Below, piece by piece: positions 8,883 to 17,796 of a stretch of 64,000 bases of DNA. A program made the translations under genes and the position numbers. A model generated the notes under the pieces. It did not search any database. It was not told the DNA's origin and saw nothing but the letters and a program-made list of their open reading frames with translations. Position 1 is the stretch's first letter, and the number at the start of each line of letters is the position of its first letter. This DNA comes from Myxococcales bacterium (lineage in GTDB: Bacteria > Myxococcota > B64-G9), in assembly GCA_012798435.1 (NCBI GenBank), contig JAAZNF010000109.1, forward strand, positions 53,965 through 117,964. The letters run 5' to 3'.

Positions 8883-8911
8883 GCCGATTGACAAGGCCGC
8901 CCGCCGTGCCC

Positions 8912-9865
8912 ATGCTGCCGGAGATGCAGGCCGTCCACCTTCTTCTTTTCCTGCTGCTTCCGGCCGTGGTGACGGCCGGGGACGAGCTGCCCCGGCGCTC
9001 GGTTCATGGCGCGCTCGTCTTTCAACACACAGAAGGTCTGGATGCGCTGGCCGCCGACCTGGCGGGCGCAGTCCAGGACACCGTCCGCGACATGAGCGTG
9101 GAGCTGGGGGAAGCCGCCCGCGGGCCGGTGCGCGTGCTGCTGGCCACCGAACGCGCGGCGCTGGAGCGGGCCGCGCCGGTTCCGATCCGCATGCCGGCCT
9201 GGGCCGCGGGGATGGCCCTGCCGCGCCAGGGCGTGGTGTTGTTGTTCGTGGGCGGCGGCCGGCCCCTCGACGAGGTGCGCAAGACCTTCCTCCACGAGTA
9301 CGCCCACGTGGGATTGCACCGCGCCGCTCCCGGCGCGCGCCTGCCGCGCTGGTTCCAGGAAGGGTACGCCATGTACCGCGCCGGCGAGTGGAACTTCCAG
9401 CGTTCGGCCACGCTCGGCCGCGGCGTGCTCTCCGGCCGGCTGTACTCGCTGGAGGCGCTCACCGAGCGCTTCCCCGGCGAGGGCGACGACGTCGAGCTGG
9501 CCTACGCCCAGAGCATCGACTTCGTGGGGTTCTTGCTGTCGCGTCACGGCGCGCCGGCCTTCGCCGACGCGCTGTCGCGGCTCGCTCGTGGCGAGGCCTT
9601 CCTGTCGGCGCTGGAGGAGGCCTACGACAAGCCGCTTGCCGTGCTCGAGGACGAGTGGCGCGCCGATCTCAAGTCGCGCTTCACCTGGTTTTCTGTGCTC
9701 GCCACCACCAGCGTGGTGTGGATCGCCGCGAGCTTGATCTTTGTGCTGGCCTACCTGCGCCGCCGGCGCGCGCGACGGCGCGCCATGGAGGCCATGGAGG
9801 ACGACCCGGGGTGGATCGAGCCGCCACCGGACGGCCCGCCCGGCCCGCCACCGCTCTTGCACTGA
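8912..9865 (+). CDS. peptidase-MA-like zinc metalloprotease, membrane anchored
   Basis: The 317-aa protein has a cleavable signal or anchor helix at residues 7-22 and a gluzincin motif HEYAH (His128, Glu129, His132), with a plausible third ligand Glu150 in WFQEGYA. This is the arrangement of the peptidase_MA_2 family. A second hydrophobic helix at about 255-277 and a basic stop-transfer sequence tether the catalytic domain outside the membrane. The ATG at 8912 was chosen because it gives a compact signal peptide; a GTG at 8906 and an ATG at 8924 are alternatives. No clear Shine-Dalgarno is seen. Confidence 0.8.
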   Translation: MLPEMQAVHLLLFLLLPAVVTAGDELPRRSVHGALVFQHTEGLDALAADLAGAVQDTVRDMSVELGEAARGPVRVLLATERAALERAAPVPIRMPAWAAGMALPRQGVVLLFVGGGRPLDEVRKTFLHEYAHVGLHRAAPGARLPRWFQEGYAMYRAGEWNFQRSATLGRGVLSGRLYSLEALTERFPGEGDDVELAYAQSIDFVGFLLSRHGAPAFADALSRLARGEAFLSALEEAYDKPLAVLEDEWRADLKSRFTWFSVLATTSVVWIAASLIFVLAYLRRRRARRRAMEAMEDDPGWIEPPPDGPPGPPPLLH

Positions 9866-9885
9866 CGGCCAGCGACGCGGACAAT
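9857..9885 (+). promoter_or_regulatory. promoter in front of the Tex-like gene
   Basis: TTGCAC at 9857-9862, 17-bp spacer, GACAAT at 9880-9885. The ATG at 9884 overlaps the -10, while a second in-frame ATG at 9893 lies 7 nt downstream. If this promoter is used, translation would begin at 9893 from a leaderless mRNA. Confidence 0.35.
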
Positions 9886-11398
9886 GTCGCCCATGGAATC
9901 CGCCGCGCAGTTTCTAGAACGCGCCGGGTTGTCGTTCGGCCTGCCGCGGGAGCGGCTGGAAGCCCTGTGCCGCCTCTCCGAGGAGGCCGGTACGCTCGGC
10001 GAGCTGCTGAGACATCCCGAGGCGACCGATGCGTCCCTGGCCGCGCCCCACTGGCTGCGCCTGCGCCGGGGTCTTTTACGCTACCGGGCCCTGCGCGGCG
10101 CCGCGGCCGGGCTTTCCGTGGAGCGGCTCGGCGCCCTAGAGATCGAGGCGGCGCGCTTCTCGGCCCGGCACGGCGCGGGCGAGGCGGAGCCGGCCCGCCT
10201 TCACCAGCGGCTGCTCGCGCGCGCCGGCCAGTGCCTCAAGCAGGGGCGGCTGCGCTTTCTGGCCATGGCGCCGCACGCCGCCCTGCCGCCAGAGATCGCC
10301 CGCTTCGCCTCCCACAGCGAGAGCTGCGCCGACGTCCCGCCCCACCGCTGGTTCGCCGCGCGGCGCGGCGTCGCCGATCGGCTGCTGCGCCTGGAGATCG
10401 TGTGCGCCCCGGACGACGCGGCGGGACACCAAGATGTCGAGGCCCCAGACAGGCTCGCGCTCGAGCTCGAGCGGGCCGCGGAGCGGGCGGTGGTGCGCGC
10501 CATCGACGAACGCTGCCAGGACGAGGTCATCGAGCAGGCGGCCGAGGCGCTCTGCTCGCTCCTCTCTCGCCCACCCCTGCTCGAGGCGGTGGGCGGCGTG
10601 GCGTGCGGGCGCAAGGAGATCCGCTCCTGCGTCTCGGGAGGAGAGCATGACGGGGAGAGCGCCGTTTTCGAGCGCGCCGACCTCGCGGGCGTGGCGGACT
10701 GGATGAAGGCCCGCCGGGTCGAGCGGGTGGCGCTTTTTGTCCTGACGGGCACGCCCGGCGCTCCGGAAATCGCCTCCCGCTTCGCCGAAAGGACGCTGTC
10801 TTGCGAACCGGCGCGCGCCGCCGGCCTGATGAAGCAGGCCCGGGGACAGGCCGGGATCATGCTCGAAGAAGCCGCCCGGGTGGCCGCGCGGCGCCTGCGG
10901 GATCCCCTGGAGGGGTACGCCGACGTGCCCGCGGACGAGCTGGGCCTGGGCGAGTACCTGGACTGCGTGGACGGCGAGATGCTCCGCTCGGCGCTCGAGG
11001 ATGTCCGCGCCGCGGTCGCCTGGGAACGCGCCCACCGCGCGCACCTTCCGCTGGCGGAGGCCACCGGCGCACCGAGTCCCATCGTGCGCAAGCTTTCCGA
11101 CCTCAAGCCGGGAATGGAGCTTGGGGGCACGGTGAGCAACCTCACCGGCTTCGGCGCCTTCGTGGAGCTGGGCCTGCCGGTGCAGGGGTTGATCCATGTC
11201 TCCGAGCTCGCGGACCGGTTCGTGCGGCATCCATCCGAGGTGGTGCGGGTGGGCCAGCGGCTCCACGCGAGGGTGCTCTCGGTGGACCTCGAAAAGGCGC
11301 GCATCTCGCTTTCGCTGCGAAAGGACGGTACGCGCCGTGCCGCTCGGGACAAGAGACAGGAGGCGCTGTCGAAGCTCGAAACCCTCTTTCGAAAGTGA
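9884..11398 (+). CDS. shortened Tex-like S1 RNA-binding protein
   Basis: The 504-aa protein ends in a well-conserved S1 domain (about 407-479: LKPGMELGGTVSNLTGFGAF, then VQGLIHVSELADRF), nearly identical in style to the S1 domain of the transcription accessory protein Tex. Upstream, ARRLRDPLEG and LGLGEYLDCVDGEM (334-366) match the end of the Tex YqgF domain, and residues 193-232 match the helices before it. The YqgF GIDPG-type core and the helix-hairpin-helix block are not recognisable, and the length is about 270 residues below normal Tex. It could be a decayed or specialised Tex paralogue binding RNA through S1. The true start may be Met4 at 9893. Confidence 0.75.
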   Translation: MSPMESAAQFLERAGLSFGLPRERLEALCRLSEEAGTLGELLRHPEATDASLAAPHWLRLRRGLLRYRALRGAAAGLSVERLGALEIEAARFSARHGAGEAEPARLHQRLLARAGQCLKQGRLRFLAMAPHAALPPEIARFASHSESCADVPPHRWFAARRGVADRLLRLEIVCAPDDAAGHQDVEAPDRLALELERAAERAVVRAIDERCQDEVIEQAAEALCSLLSRPPLLEAVGGVACGRKEIRSCVSGGEHDGESAVFERADLAGVADWMKARRVERVALFVLTGTPGAPEIASRFAERTLSCEPARAAGLMKQARGQAGIMLEEAARVAARRLRDPLEGYADVPADELGLGEYLDCVDGEMLRSALEDVRAAVAWERAHRAHLPLAEATGAPSPIVRKLSDLKPGMELGGTVSNLTGFGAFVELGLPVQGLIHVSELADRFVRHPSEVVRVGQRLHARVLSVDLEKARISLSLRKDGTRRAARDKRQEALSKLETLFRK

Positions 11399-11430
11399 TC
11401 CCGCGCTCCCATGTTCCCCCGAACCACGGC

Positions 11431-11581
11431 GGGGACAGCCCCCGCGCAATTTGTTGAATTTTCAGCAAAATAATGCGTTGTCCATATTTTTACGAACAAA
11501 AACAAGATGTTATTTATATCGTCCTCCTCCGAAATACAAAATACCCATATTTTTCAATATAATAATCGAGGGGCTGTCCCC
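11431..11581. repeat. dispersed motif, inverted pair flanking an AT-rich island
   Basis: GGGGACAGCCCC at 11431-11442 and its exact reverse complement GGGGCTGTCCCC at 11570-11581 enclose 127 bp of AT-rich DNA. The same motif with one extra base occurs at four other loci in this window (26960-27039, 45501, 47330, 53069-53229). The interiors share no visible similarity, so only the ends are conserved. Confidence 0.7.
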
Positions 11582-11673
11582 ATGGTTTCCCATGGTTTCT
11601 TTGCGAGTTCAGTCGGCTCCATCGCGATACCACCCGGCTATGTTTGAAAAGATTATTTCGGAACCGAGACAGG

Positions 11674-11701
11674 TTGACCGCGACGAAAAGTCACATATAA
11701 T
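11674..11701 (+). promoter_or_regulatory. consensus sigma70 promoter, leaderless start
   Basis: TTGACC at 11674-11679, 16-bp spacer, perfect TATAAT at 11696-11701, then 6 nt to the ATG at 11708. No Shine-Dalgarno fits between them, so the mRNA should begin at or within one or two bases of the start codon. It is the best match to consensus in the window. Confidence 0.6.
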
Positions 11702-11707
11702 CCGACC

Positions 11708-13279
<1,572 letters not shown>

Positions 13280-13292
13280 CGCATCGCCGCGC

Positions 13293-14102
13293 TCAACCGC
13301 GGGTGGCCTCGAGGCGGCCGAGCTGCAGGGTCAGCTCGACACCGCCGGGGAAGTAGGTATCCAGCGAGCGCACCATCCCGGCCAGCACACCCTCCCGCCA
13401 GCTGCGGTCCTTGATGAGGGCCAGGCAACCCTCCAGACAGTAGTGCCGGACCAGCGGGCTCTGCAGCAGGGCCAGCCCGCTCGGGAACGGGATGCCCACC
13501 TCGCGGGTCCGCACCCGCGGCGAGATGAACTCGGCCTCGGTGAGCATTCGCAGCGCCGCGGCGCGGTCGGGAATGGCTCGGCAGAACTGGTCGAAGGCCA
13601 GCTGGGCGGGGACGAGGTCCTCCTTCTCCAGGATCTCGCGAAAGATGTCGAGCAGCTCCTGGAAGCTCCCCTGGAGCACCGTGCCCAACAGCAAGAACCC
13701 GTCTGGGCGCAGTAGCGGGCTCACCCGCTTCAGGATCTCGCCCAACCGCCCCGCCTCTTCGAGACCCGCGCCCAGCACACCGTCGAAGGTCCCGGCGGCG
13801 AACGAGACTTCCCGCGGCGCCTCTTTCTTGAAGAACACCCGCTTGCGATCGGGCTCGGCGATCTTCTGGCGGGCCTGCTCGATGAGCTGGTAGTTGTCGT
13901 CCACCGCGATGAGCCGCCCCTGCGGGGGCAAGCGGCGCACGATCTCCCGGGTGAGCCGGCCGGTAGTGCAGCCGAGTTCGAGGAGCTGGCACTTGGGGGG
14001 CAGGGATTCGGGGAAGGCCTCCAGCAAGAAGGGCGCGAAGCGCTCCTCCCAGCCGGGCACGACCTCCTGCTCGTAGACCTTGGCCAGCTTGTGCGCTTCC
14101 AT
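13293..14102 (-). CDS. SAM-dependent methyltransferase
   Basis: The 269-aa class I methyltransferase shows motif I as LLELGCTTGRLT (near residue 45) and a motif II Asp in LIAVDDNYQLIEQA. The architecture is BioC/UbiE-like, but no substrate can be named. The ATG at 14102 was chosen because the frame upstream of it is low-complexity Arg/Pro. Ahead of it TTGGCA (14134-14139) and TAACAC (14111-14116) give a weak sigma70 promoter with 17-bp spacing. The same stretch also has a perfect sigma-54 -24 element TGGCACG (14132-14138) but a poor -12. It converges on the PocR activator gene. Confidence 0.78.
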   Translation of the reverse strand: MEAHKLAKVYEQEVVPGWEERFAPFLLEAFPESLPPKCQLLELGCTTGRLTREIVRRLPPQGRLIAVDDNYQLIEQARQKIAEPDRKRVFFKKEAPREVSFAAGTFDGVLGAGLEEAGRLGEILKRVSPLLRPDGFLLLGTVLQGSFQELLDIFREILEKEDLVPAQLAFDQFCRAIPDRAAALRMLTEAEFISPRVRTREVGIPFPSGLALLQSPLVRHYCLEGCLALIKDRSWREGVLAGMVRSLDTYFPGGVELTLQLGRLEATRG

Positions 14103-14169
14103 CGCGTCGGGTGTTATCACACCGGCTGGCCCGTGCCAAGATCCCGGCGGCCTCCGGCCGCGACACCCT

Positions 14170-14183
14170 CGTTCGCGCGAACG
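14170..14183. repeat. 14-bp perfect palindrome
   Basis: CGTTCGCGCGAACG is perfectly self-complementary. It lies about 30 bp upstream of the -35 of the methyltransferase gene on the minus strand, a position suited to a dimeric regulator, but it is a single copy. Confidence 0.5.
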
Positions 14184-14257
14184 CTTCCGACTGCGAGCCC
14201 AGACCGCACCTCGCCTTTTTCCCGACAACGTTCTCCTTGGCGCGGCTGCTTGACGGC

Positions 14258-14307
14258 GGGTCCTCCCGAGCAGCGCCGGGGGGGGTCGGCGTAAACAGGC
14301 CGCGCCT
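14258..14307 (+). repeat. direct repeat, copy 1
   Basis: A 50-bp core starting GGGTCCTCCCGAGCAGCGCC and ending AACAGGCCGCGCCT is repeated 287 bp downstream with one extra G in a G-run. Weaker similarity continues for another ~40 bp. Confidence 0.75.
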
Positions 14308-14379
14308 GGAGCACTGTTTGCGGCGTAATTGCCTACCTTTTGCGCCGCGAACGGGTATCCGGAGGCGCGGCTGCCTACC

Positions 14380-14436
14380 GGCGAGTCCTCTTAGTTGCTC
14401 GCCGCCGAACCGGCTCCGCTACATAGAGGACTCGCC
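14380..14436. repeat. 12-bp inverted repeat between the direct repeats
   Basis: GGCGAGTCCTCT at 14380-14391 pairs exactly with AGAGGACTCGCC at 14425-14436. The 33-nt loop holds a smaller GCCG/CGGC stem. There is no T-tract, so it is not a typical intrinsic terminator. Confidence 0.6.
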
Positions 14437-14544
14437 TGGCGCGCCGCGTATATCGAGCAGATAGCGCGGCTGCTCATCGATGTCGCCGCCTTGGATGCAT
14501 CGTGGCGGCCGCGTAGCCGACCGGGGGCCCCCCGCCGCCGCGCA

Positions 14545-14595
14545 GGGTCCTCCCGAGCAGCGCCGGGGGGGGGTCGGCGTAAACAGGCCGCGCCT
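14545..14595 (+). repeat. direct repeat, copy 2
   Basis: Second copy of the 50-bp repeat at 14258-14307, with nine Gs instead of eight in the G-run. The similarity decays after GCGCCT, reaching about 14636. Confidence 0.75.
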
Positions 14596-14706
14596 TGAGC
14601 ACGGTCTGCGGCGAAATTGTTCGCTTTGCGCACCGCACCACGACAAATTCCACAATGGCTCAATCGAATTGCAGTATTTGTGGGGTGTGCTCACCGGCGT
14701 GCCGGC

Positions 14707-14736
14707 TTGTCAGCCGCGGCGAACCCCGCGTACAAT
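14707..14736 (+). promoter_or_regulatory. promoter, leaderless start of the 1013-aa lipoprotein gene
   Basis: TTGTCA at 14707-14712, 18-bp spacer, TACAAT at 14731-14736, then 6 nt to the ATG at 14743. No Shine-Dalgarno is present. Confidence 0.5.
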
Positions 14737-14742
14737 CGGCTC

Positions 14743-17700
14743 ATGCGCGCCCTCGCTCGCGCTCTTTTGATTTCCTGGCTGGCCGGGCTGGTGACGAGCT
14801 GCGGCTACGAGCTCGACACCACCCGCCACCCGCAGCCCCGCGGCACGCTGGGCCAGGAAGTGTTCCGTATCCTGCACCAGGACCTCTCGCGGCGCGCACC
14901 CGAGAAGGCCGCGGCGCTGGCGCGGGAGGAGGCGCGCTTTTCGGGCGGCATCGACGGGCTCATCCCCGATTCGTTGCGCTCCTGCCTGCAAGACTACCTG
15001 GTGCAGACGCTGCCGCTCTACGACGAGAGCCGCATCCCGGCCTTCGCGCGCACGGGGGCCTGTCTGCTCGCCGAGCTCGGCGCCGACTTCGACCTCCTCT
15101 CCGCCCTGTGGCACGCGCGCCACGTGCAAGGCTACGGCGACGGGCGGGTGCTGATGCCGCTTCTGCGCCGCGCGCTCCAGTACCCGCGCATTCATCCGCT
15201 GCTCCAGGCGCTTTCGGATCGCTTCCTTTCGCATGACGGCCTCGACGCGACCTTCACGCCGTCGAACGAAGACGACACCTACCGTTTCTTGCACCGGGAG
15301 CTGTGCCGCCGCCTGCGTTCCGCATCGGCATCCGAGCCGGCGCCGAACGCGGCGGACCGGACCCTGGTGGACTTTTTCCTCACCGAAGACGCCCGGCTGC
15401 TGCCCGCCGGCGCGGACCGGGAGCTTCTGGTCCGCATCGATCACCGCGGCCGGGCGCGGGTGCTCGCCGATCCGCAGACGGGCGCGCTGCCGGCGCCGTT
15501 CGTGGACGCCGACGGCGACGGCCTGGCCGACGTCCACCCCGTAAGCGGCGACTTCGTGGACGCGGCGGGGCAGCCGCTCTCCGTCCCGCCGCCCCTCGAC
15601 GGCGCCGGCGAGCCCACGCGAGTCGACGGCCGGACCTTGTACCGCATCGTCGACCTGCCACAGAGCGTCCTGGCCGCGCTGCAGGACCAGCTCCCCGCCC
15701 TGGTGGCCGACGAACGCCTGTGGGACCTCGTAGCCGCCCGGCGCGTCCTGCTCGGCCTGCCCTCGCCCCGCGCCGACGCCGACGGGCTGTATTCGGGGTA
15801 CGATCCGCTGCACGCGCCCGCGCTCGAGATCTTCCACGCGCTGCGCGCGCTCGGCGCCTACCCGAGACTCCCCGAGTTTCTCGATGCCGTACAAACGCTG
15901 GCGGAACTAGCGGAACCCGAGCTGGCCCGCCTGCTCGACGAGATCGACCGGGCCGGCGCCGTCCTCGGCCGCTACCCGGAGCTCTCGCTGCGCCCGCACC
16001 ACCGCCTGCTGGACGACCTGCTCGAGCGGGTACGCGAGTGCGCCGAGCGCGGCTATCTGCGGATCACGCTGCAACGGCTGTCCGACCCCCGCCTGAAGAA
16101 TCTCACAAAGGGCTTCGCCGACCTCATCCGCTACCGCGACCGGCTGTCCGACGCGAGCCTGGTCTTCGACGAGCCGACGGACTTTTCCGCGCCCGACGGC
16201 GAGTACCCCAACCGCTCCAACCTGCAGAGGCTGCTGCACCTCATCTACGACACGCGCGGCACGCCGTACCGGGCCTACATCGACCTCTTCGGCTGGTTCG
16301 AGATCGACGACCTGCTCGACTTCTACCTGGACTCGTTCGGGGGCCAGGCCTCGGTCCCGTCCTGGATCTCGCCCTTCATCTCCGAGTTCGGCTCCTCCCA
16401 TCCCACCCCCGAGGACGTCAACCGCTTCATCGCCCACGATCACTCGGTGCTGGGGAACCCCCAGGGCAACGAGGGCCGCGATCTCAAGGACTACAATGGC
16501 GAGTCGCTGCTGGGCTTCGAGCTCTCCGGCGCCCTGGAGGCGCTGCAGCCGCTCTTCTCCGAGTGGGTGGTCCGCGACCGCGGCACGACTCGCAGTGGCA
16601 CGGCCTTGCTCGCCGACCTGCTCGCCAGCCTGCACCCCCACTTCTCGTGCCGCCTACCGCACGCCTCACCTGCCTGCGCCGACGTGGCCCCGCTCCAGCC
16701 GATGCTGCTCGAGATCCTGGACGCGACCGGGCTGGTCGATGCGTTGCTCTCGCTGCTCTCGGTGGCCGCGGACCTCACCACCCCCGCGGGGCTCTCGGTG
16801 GTCGCGGAGATCGACGGGTTCGCCCGCTTCGCCCTGGCCCCCGATGCGAGCCTGACCACGCTCGACGGCGCGGCGTCGGTCCTGGCGGGAGACGGGGTCA
16901 CCCCGGTGGCGCCCATCAGCCCGTTCTACCTCTTGCTCCACGGCCTGCGCGCCCTGGACGACGCGCGCGAGAGCGACCCCGCGGGCGATGCCGCGATCGA
17001 ACGGCTTTCGGAGCGGCTCGGCGACGTCTTTCTCGGCGTGGAGAAGGTGGGCTCCCTGTACCGGTTCTCCAACCGGCGGACCTGGATCGTCGTGCTGAAC
17101 GCGCTGCACTTCGTGACAGAGCGCGCCGAATCGCTGCGCGCCAAGGGGACCTGGGCGTCCAAGCTCGCGGAGCTGGAGTCGGATCTGGTGGAAGCGGTGG
17201 GGGGCCGGGTGCTGCCGGCGGCGCTCGCGGCGCTCGTGGACATCTCCTCGGACGCTGGCTTGCGCGCCGACCTGGTGGATCTTTTGCTGTACCTGCTCGC
17301 GCCCGCGGATCCCGCCGCACGCCAGGAAGCGCGCCGACTCTTCGCCTGGCTGCTCCAGACCCTGGAGAGCGAGCGGCTCACCCTCTCGCTCTCGCACGCG
17401 CTGGGCCGCGTGCTTTCTCCCGATCGGCTCGAGCCGGAGTTCGTCCCGGGGGCCGGCTGCCAGCCGGGCGCCGCGCCTTTGTCCTGGGTGTCGCGCTTGT
17501 TCGACCTCCTCCTGCGGCTCTCCCGCATCGATCCCGGAGGCTGCGGGGCCTTCGCCTCCCTCCTCGCCAACGCGGCCGCCGACACGCCGGGCGCGGCGGG
17601 GTTCGTCATCGACGATCTGCTCTCGGTGCTGGAGGCCGTGCAGCGCCAGGATCCGGCGCAGACCGGCGAACTGTCCGCCGGCGACTACGCCCGGACGCTC

Positions 17701-17784
17701 TCCGAGACCGCGGACTTTTTGCTGGACGGCGAGAAGGGGCTCGAGAAGTTCTACCAGATGATCGACCGGCGCGACGGCTTCTAG
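14743..17784 (+). CDS. large lipoprotein of unknown function
   Basis: The 1013-aa protein starts with a lipoprotein signal peptide (lipobox VTSC near residue 22). The rest is mainly helical and Leu/Ala/Asp/Arg-rich, without cysteine motifs or a catalytic signature. A short acidic stretch near residue 265 (DADGDGLADVHP) resembles an EF-hand-like calcium loop. No similarity to a named family was recognised. The start was placed where the signal peptide begins and where a promoter sits 6 nt upstream; the longer upstream frame is not protein-like. It ends 12 bp from the convergent FadL-like gene. Confidence 0.75.
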   Translation: MRALARALLISWLAGLVTSCGYELDTTRHPQPRGTLGQEVFRILHQDLSRRAPEKAAALAREEARFSGGIDGLIPDSLRSCLQDYLVQTLPLYDESRIPAFARTGACLLAELGADFDLLSALWHARHVQGYGDGRVLMPLLRRALQYPRIHPLLQALSDRFLSHDGLDATFTPSNEDDTYRFLHRELCRRLRSASASEPAPNAADRTLVDFFLTEDARLLPAGADRELLVRIDHRGRARVLADPQTGALPAPFVDADGDGLADVHPVSGDFVDAAGQPLSVPPPLDGAGEPTRVDGRTLYRIVDLPQSVLAALQDQLPALVADERLWDLVAARRVLLGLPSPRADADGLYSGYDPLHAPALEIFHALRALGAYPRLPEFLDAVQTLAELAEPELARLLDEIDRAGAVLGRYPELSLRPHHRLLDDLLERVRECAERGYLRITLQRLSDPRLKNLTKGFADLIRYRDRLSDASLVFDEPTDFSAPDGEYPNRSNLQRLLHLIYDTRGTPYRAYIDLFGWFEIDDLLDFYLDSFGGQASVPSWISPFISEFGSSHPTPEDVNRFIAHDHSVLGNPQGNEGRDLKDYNGESLLGFELSGALEALQPLFSEWVVRDRGTTRSGTALLADLLASLHPHFSCRLPHASPACADVAPLQPMLLEILDATGLVDALLSLLSVAADLTTPAGLSVVAEIDGFARFALAPDASLTTLDGAASVLAGDGVTPVAPISPFYLLLHGLRALDDARESDPAGDAAIERLSERLGDVFLGVEKVGSLYRFSNRRTWIVVLNALHFVTERAESLRAKGTWASKLAELESDLVEAVGGRVLPAALAALVDISSDAGLRADLVDLLLYLLAPADPAARQEARRLFAWLLQTLESERLTLSLSHALGRVLSPDRLEPEFVPGAGCQPGAAPLSWVSRLFDLLLRLSRIDPGGCGAFASLLANAAADTPGAAGFVIDDLLSVLEAVQRQDPAQTGELSAGDYARTLSETADFLLDGEKGLEKFYQMIDRRDGF

Positions 17785-17796
17785 GCGGGCGGCCGG

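Larger units (their letters stand above)
11399..11707 (+). other. AT-rich intergenic island before the PocR-sigma54 gene
   Basis: These 309 bp contain no credible gene. From about 11443 to 11560 the DNA is strongly AT-rich, unlike the rest of the window. The island is bounded by inverted copies of a 12-bp motif (11431-11442 and 11570-11581). Just after the second copy a 10-bp unit CATGGTTTCC/T is repeated in tandem (11581-11600). The promoter of the downstream activator lies at 11674-11701. Confidence 0.6.
14103..14742 (+). other. repeat-rich non-coding stretch
   Basis: About 640 bp hold no convincing gene: the short frames here are Arg/Pro/Gly-rich and do not resemble proteins. It contains a 14-bp perfect palindrome, two copies of a 50-bp direct repeat, a 12-bp inverted repeat with a 33-nt loop, and three copies of GCGCGGCTGC (14240, 14365, 14464). 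This looks like debris of repeated insertion or duplication, or an unrecognised structured RNA. Each edge holds a promoter for the flanking gene. Confidence 0.55.

Noticed and set aside
14380..14436. Intrinsic terminator
   Set aside because: The stem is good but the loop is 33 nt and no T-run follows; no transcript is expected to end here.
14391..14770. Several 60-100-codon frames in the repeat region
   Set aside because: Low-complexity Arg/Pro/Ala products, mutually overlapping on both strands, without start signals; not called as genes.
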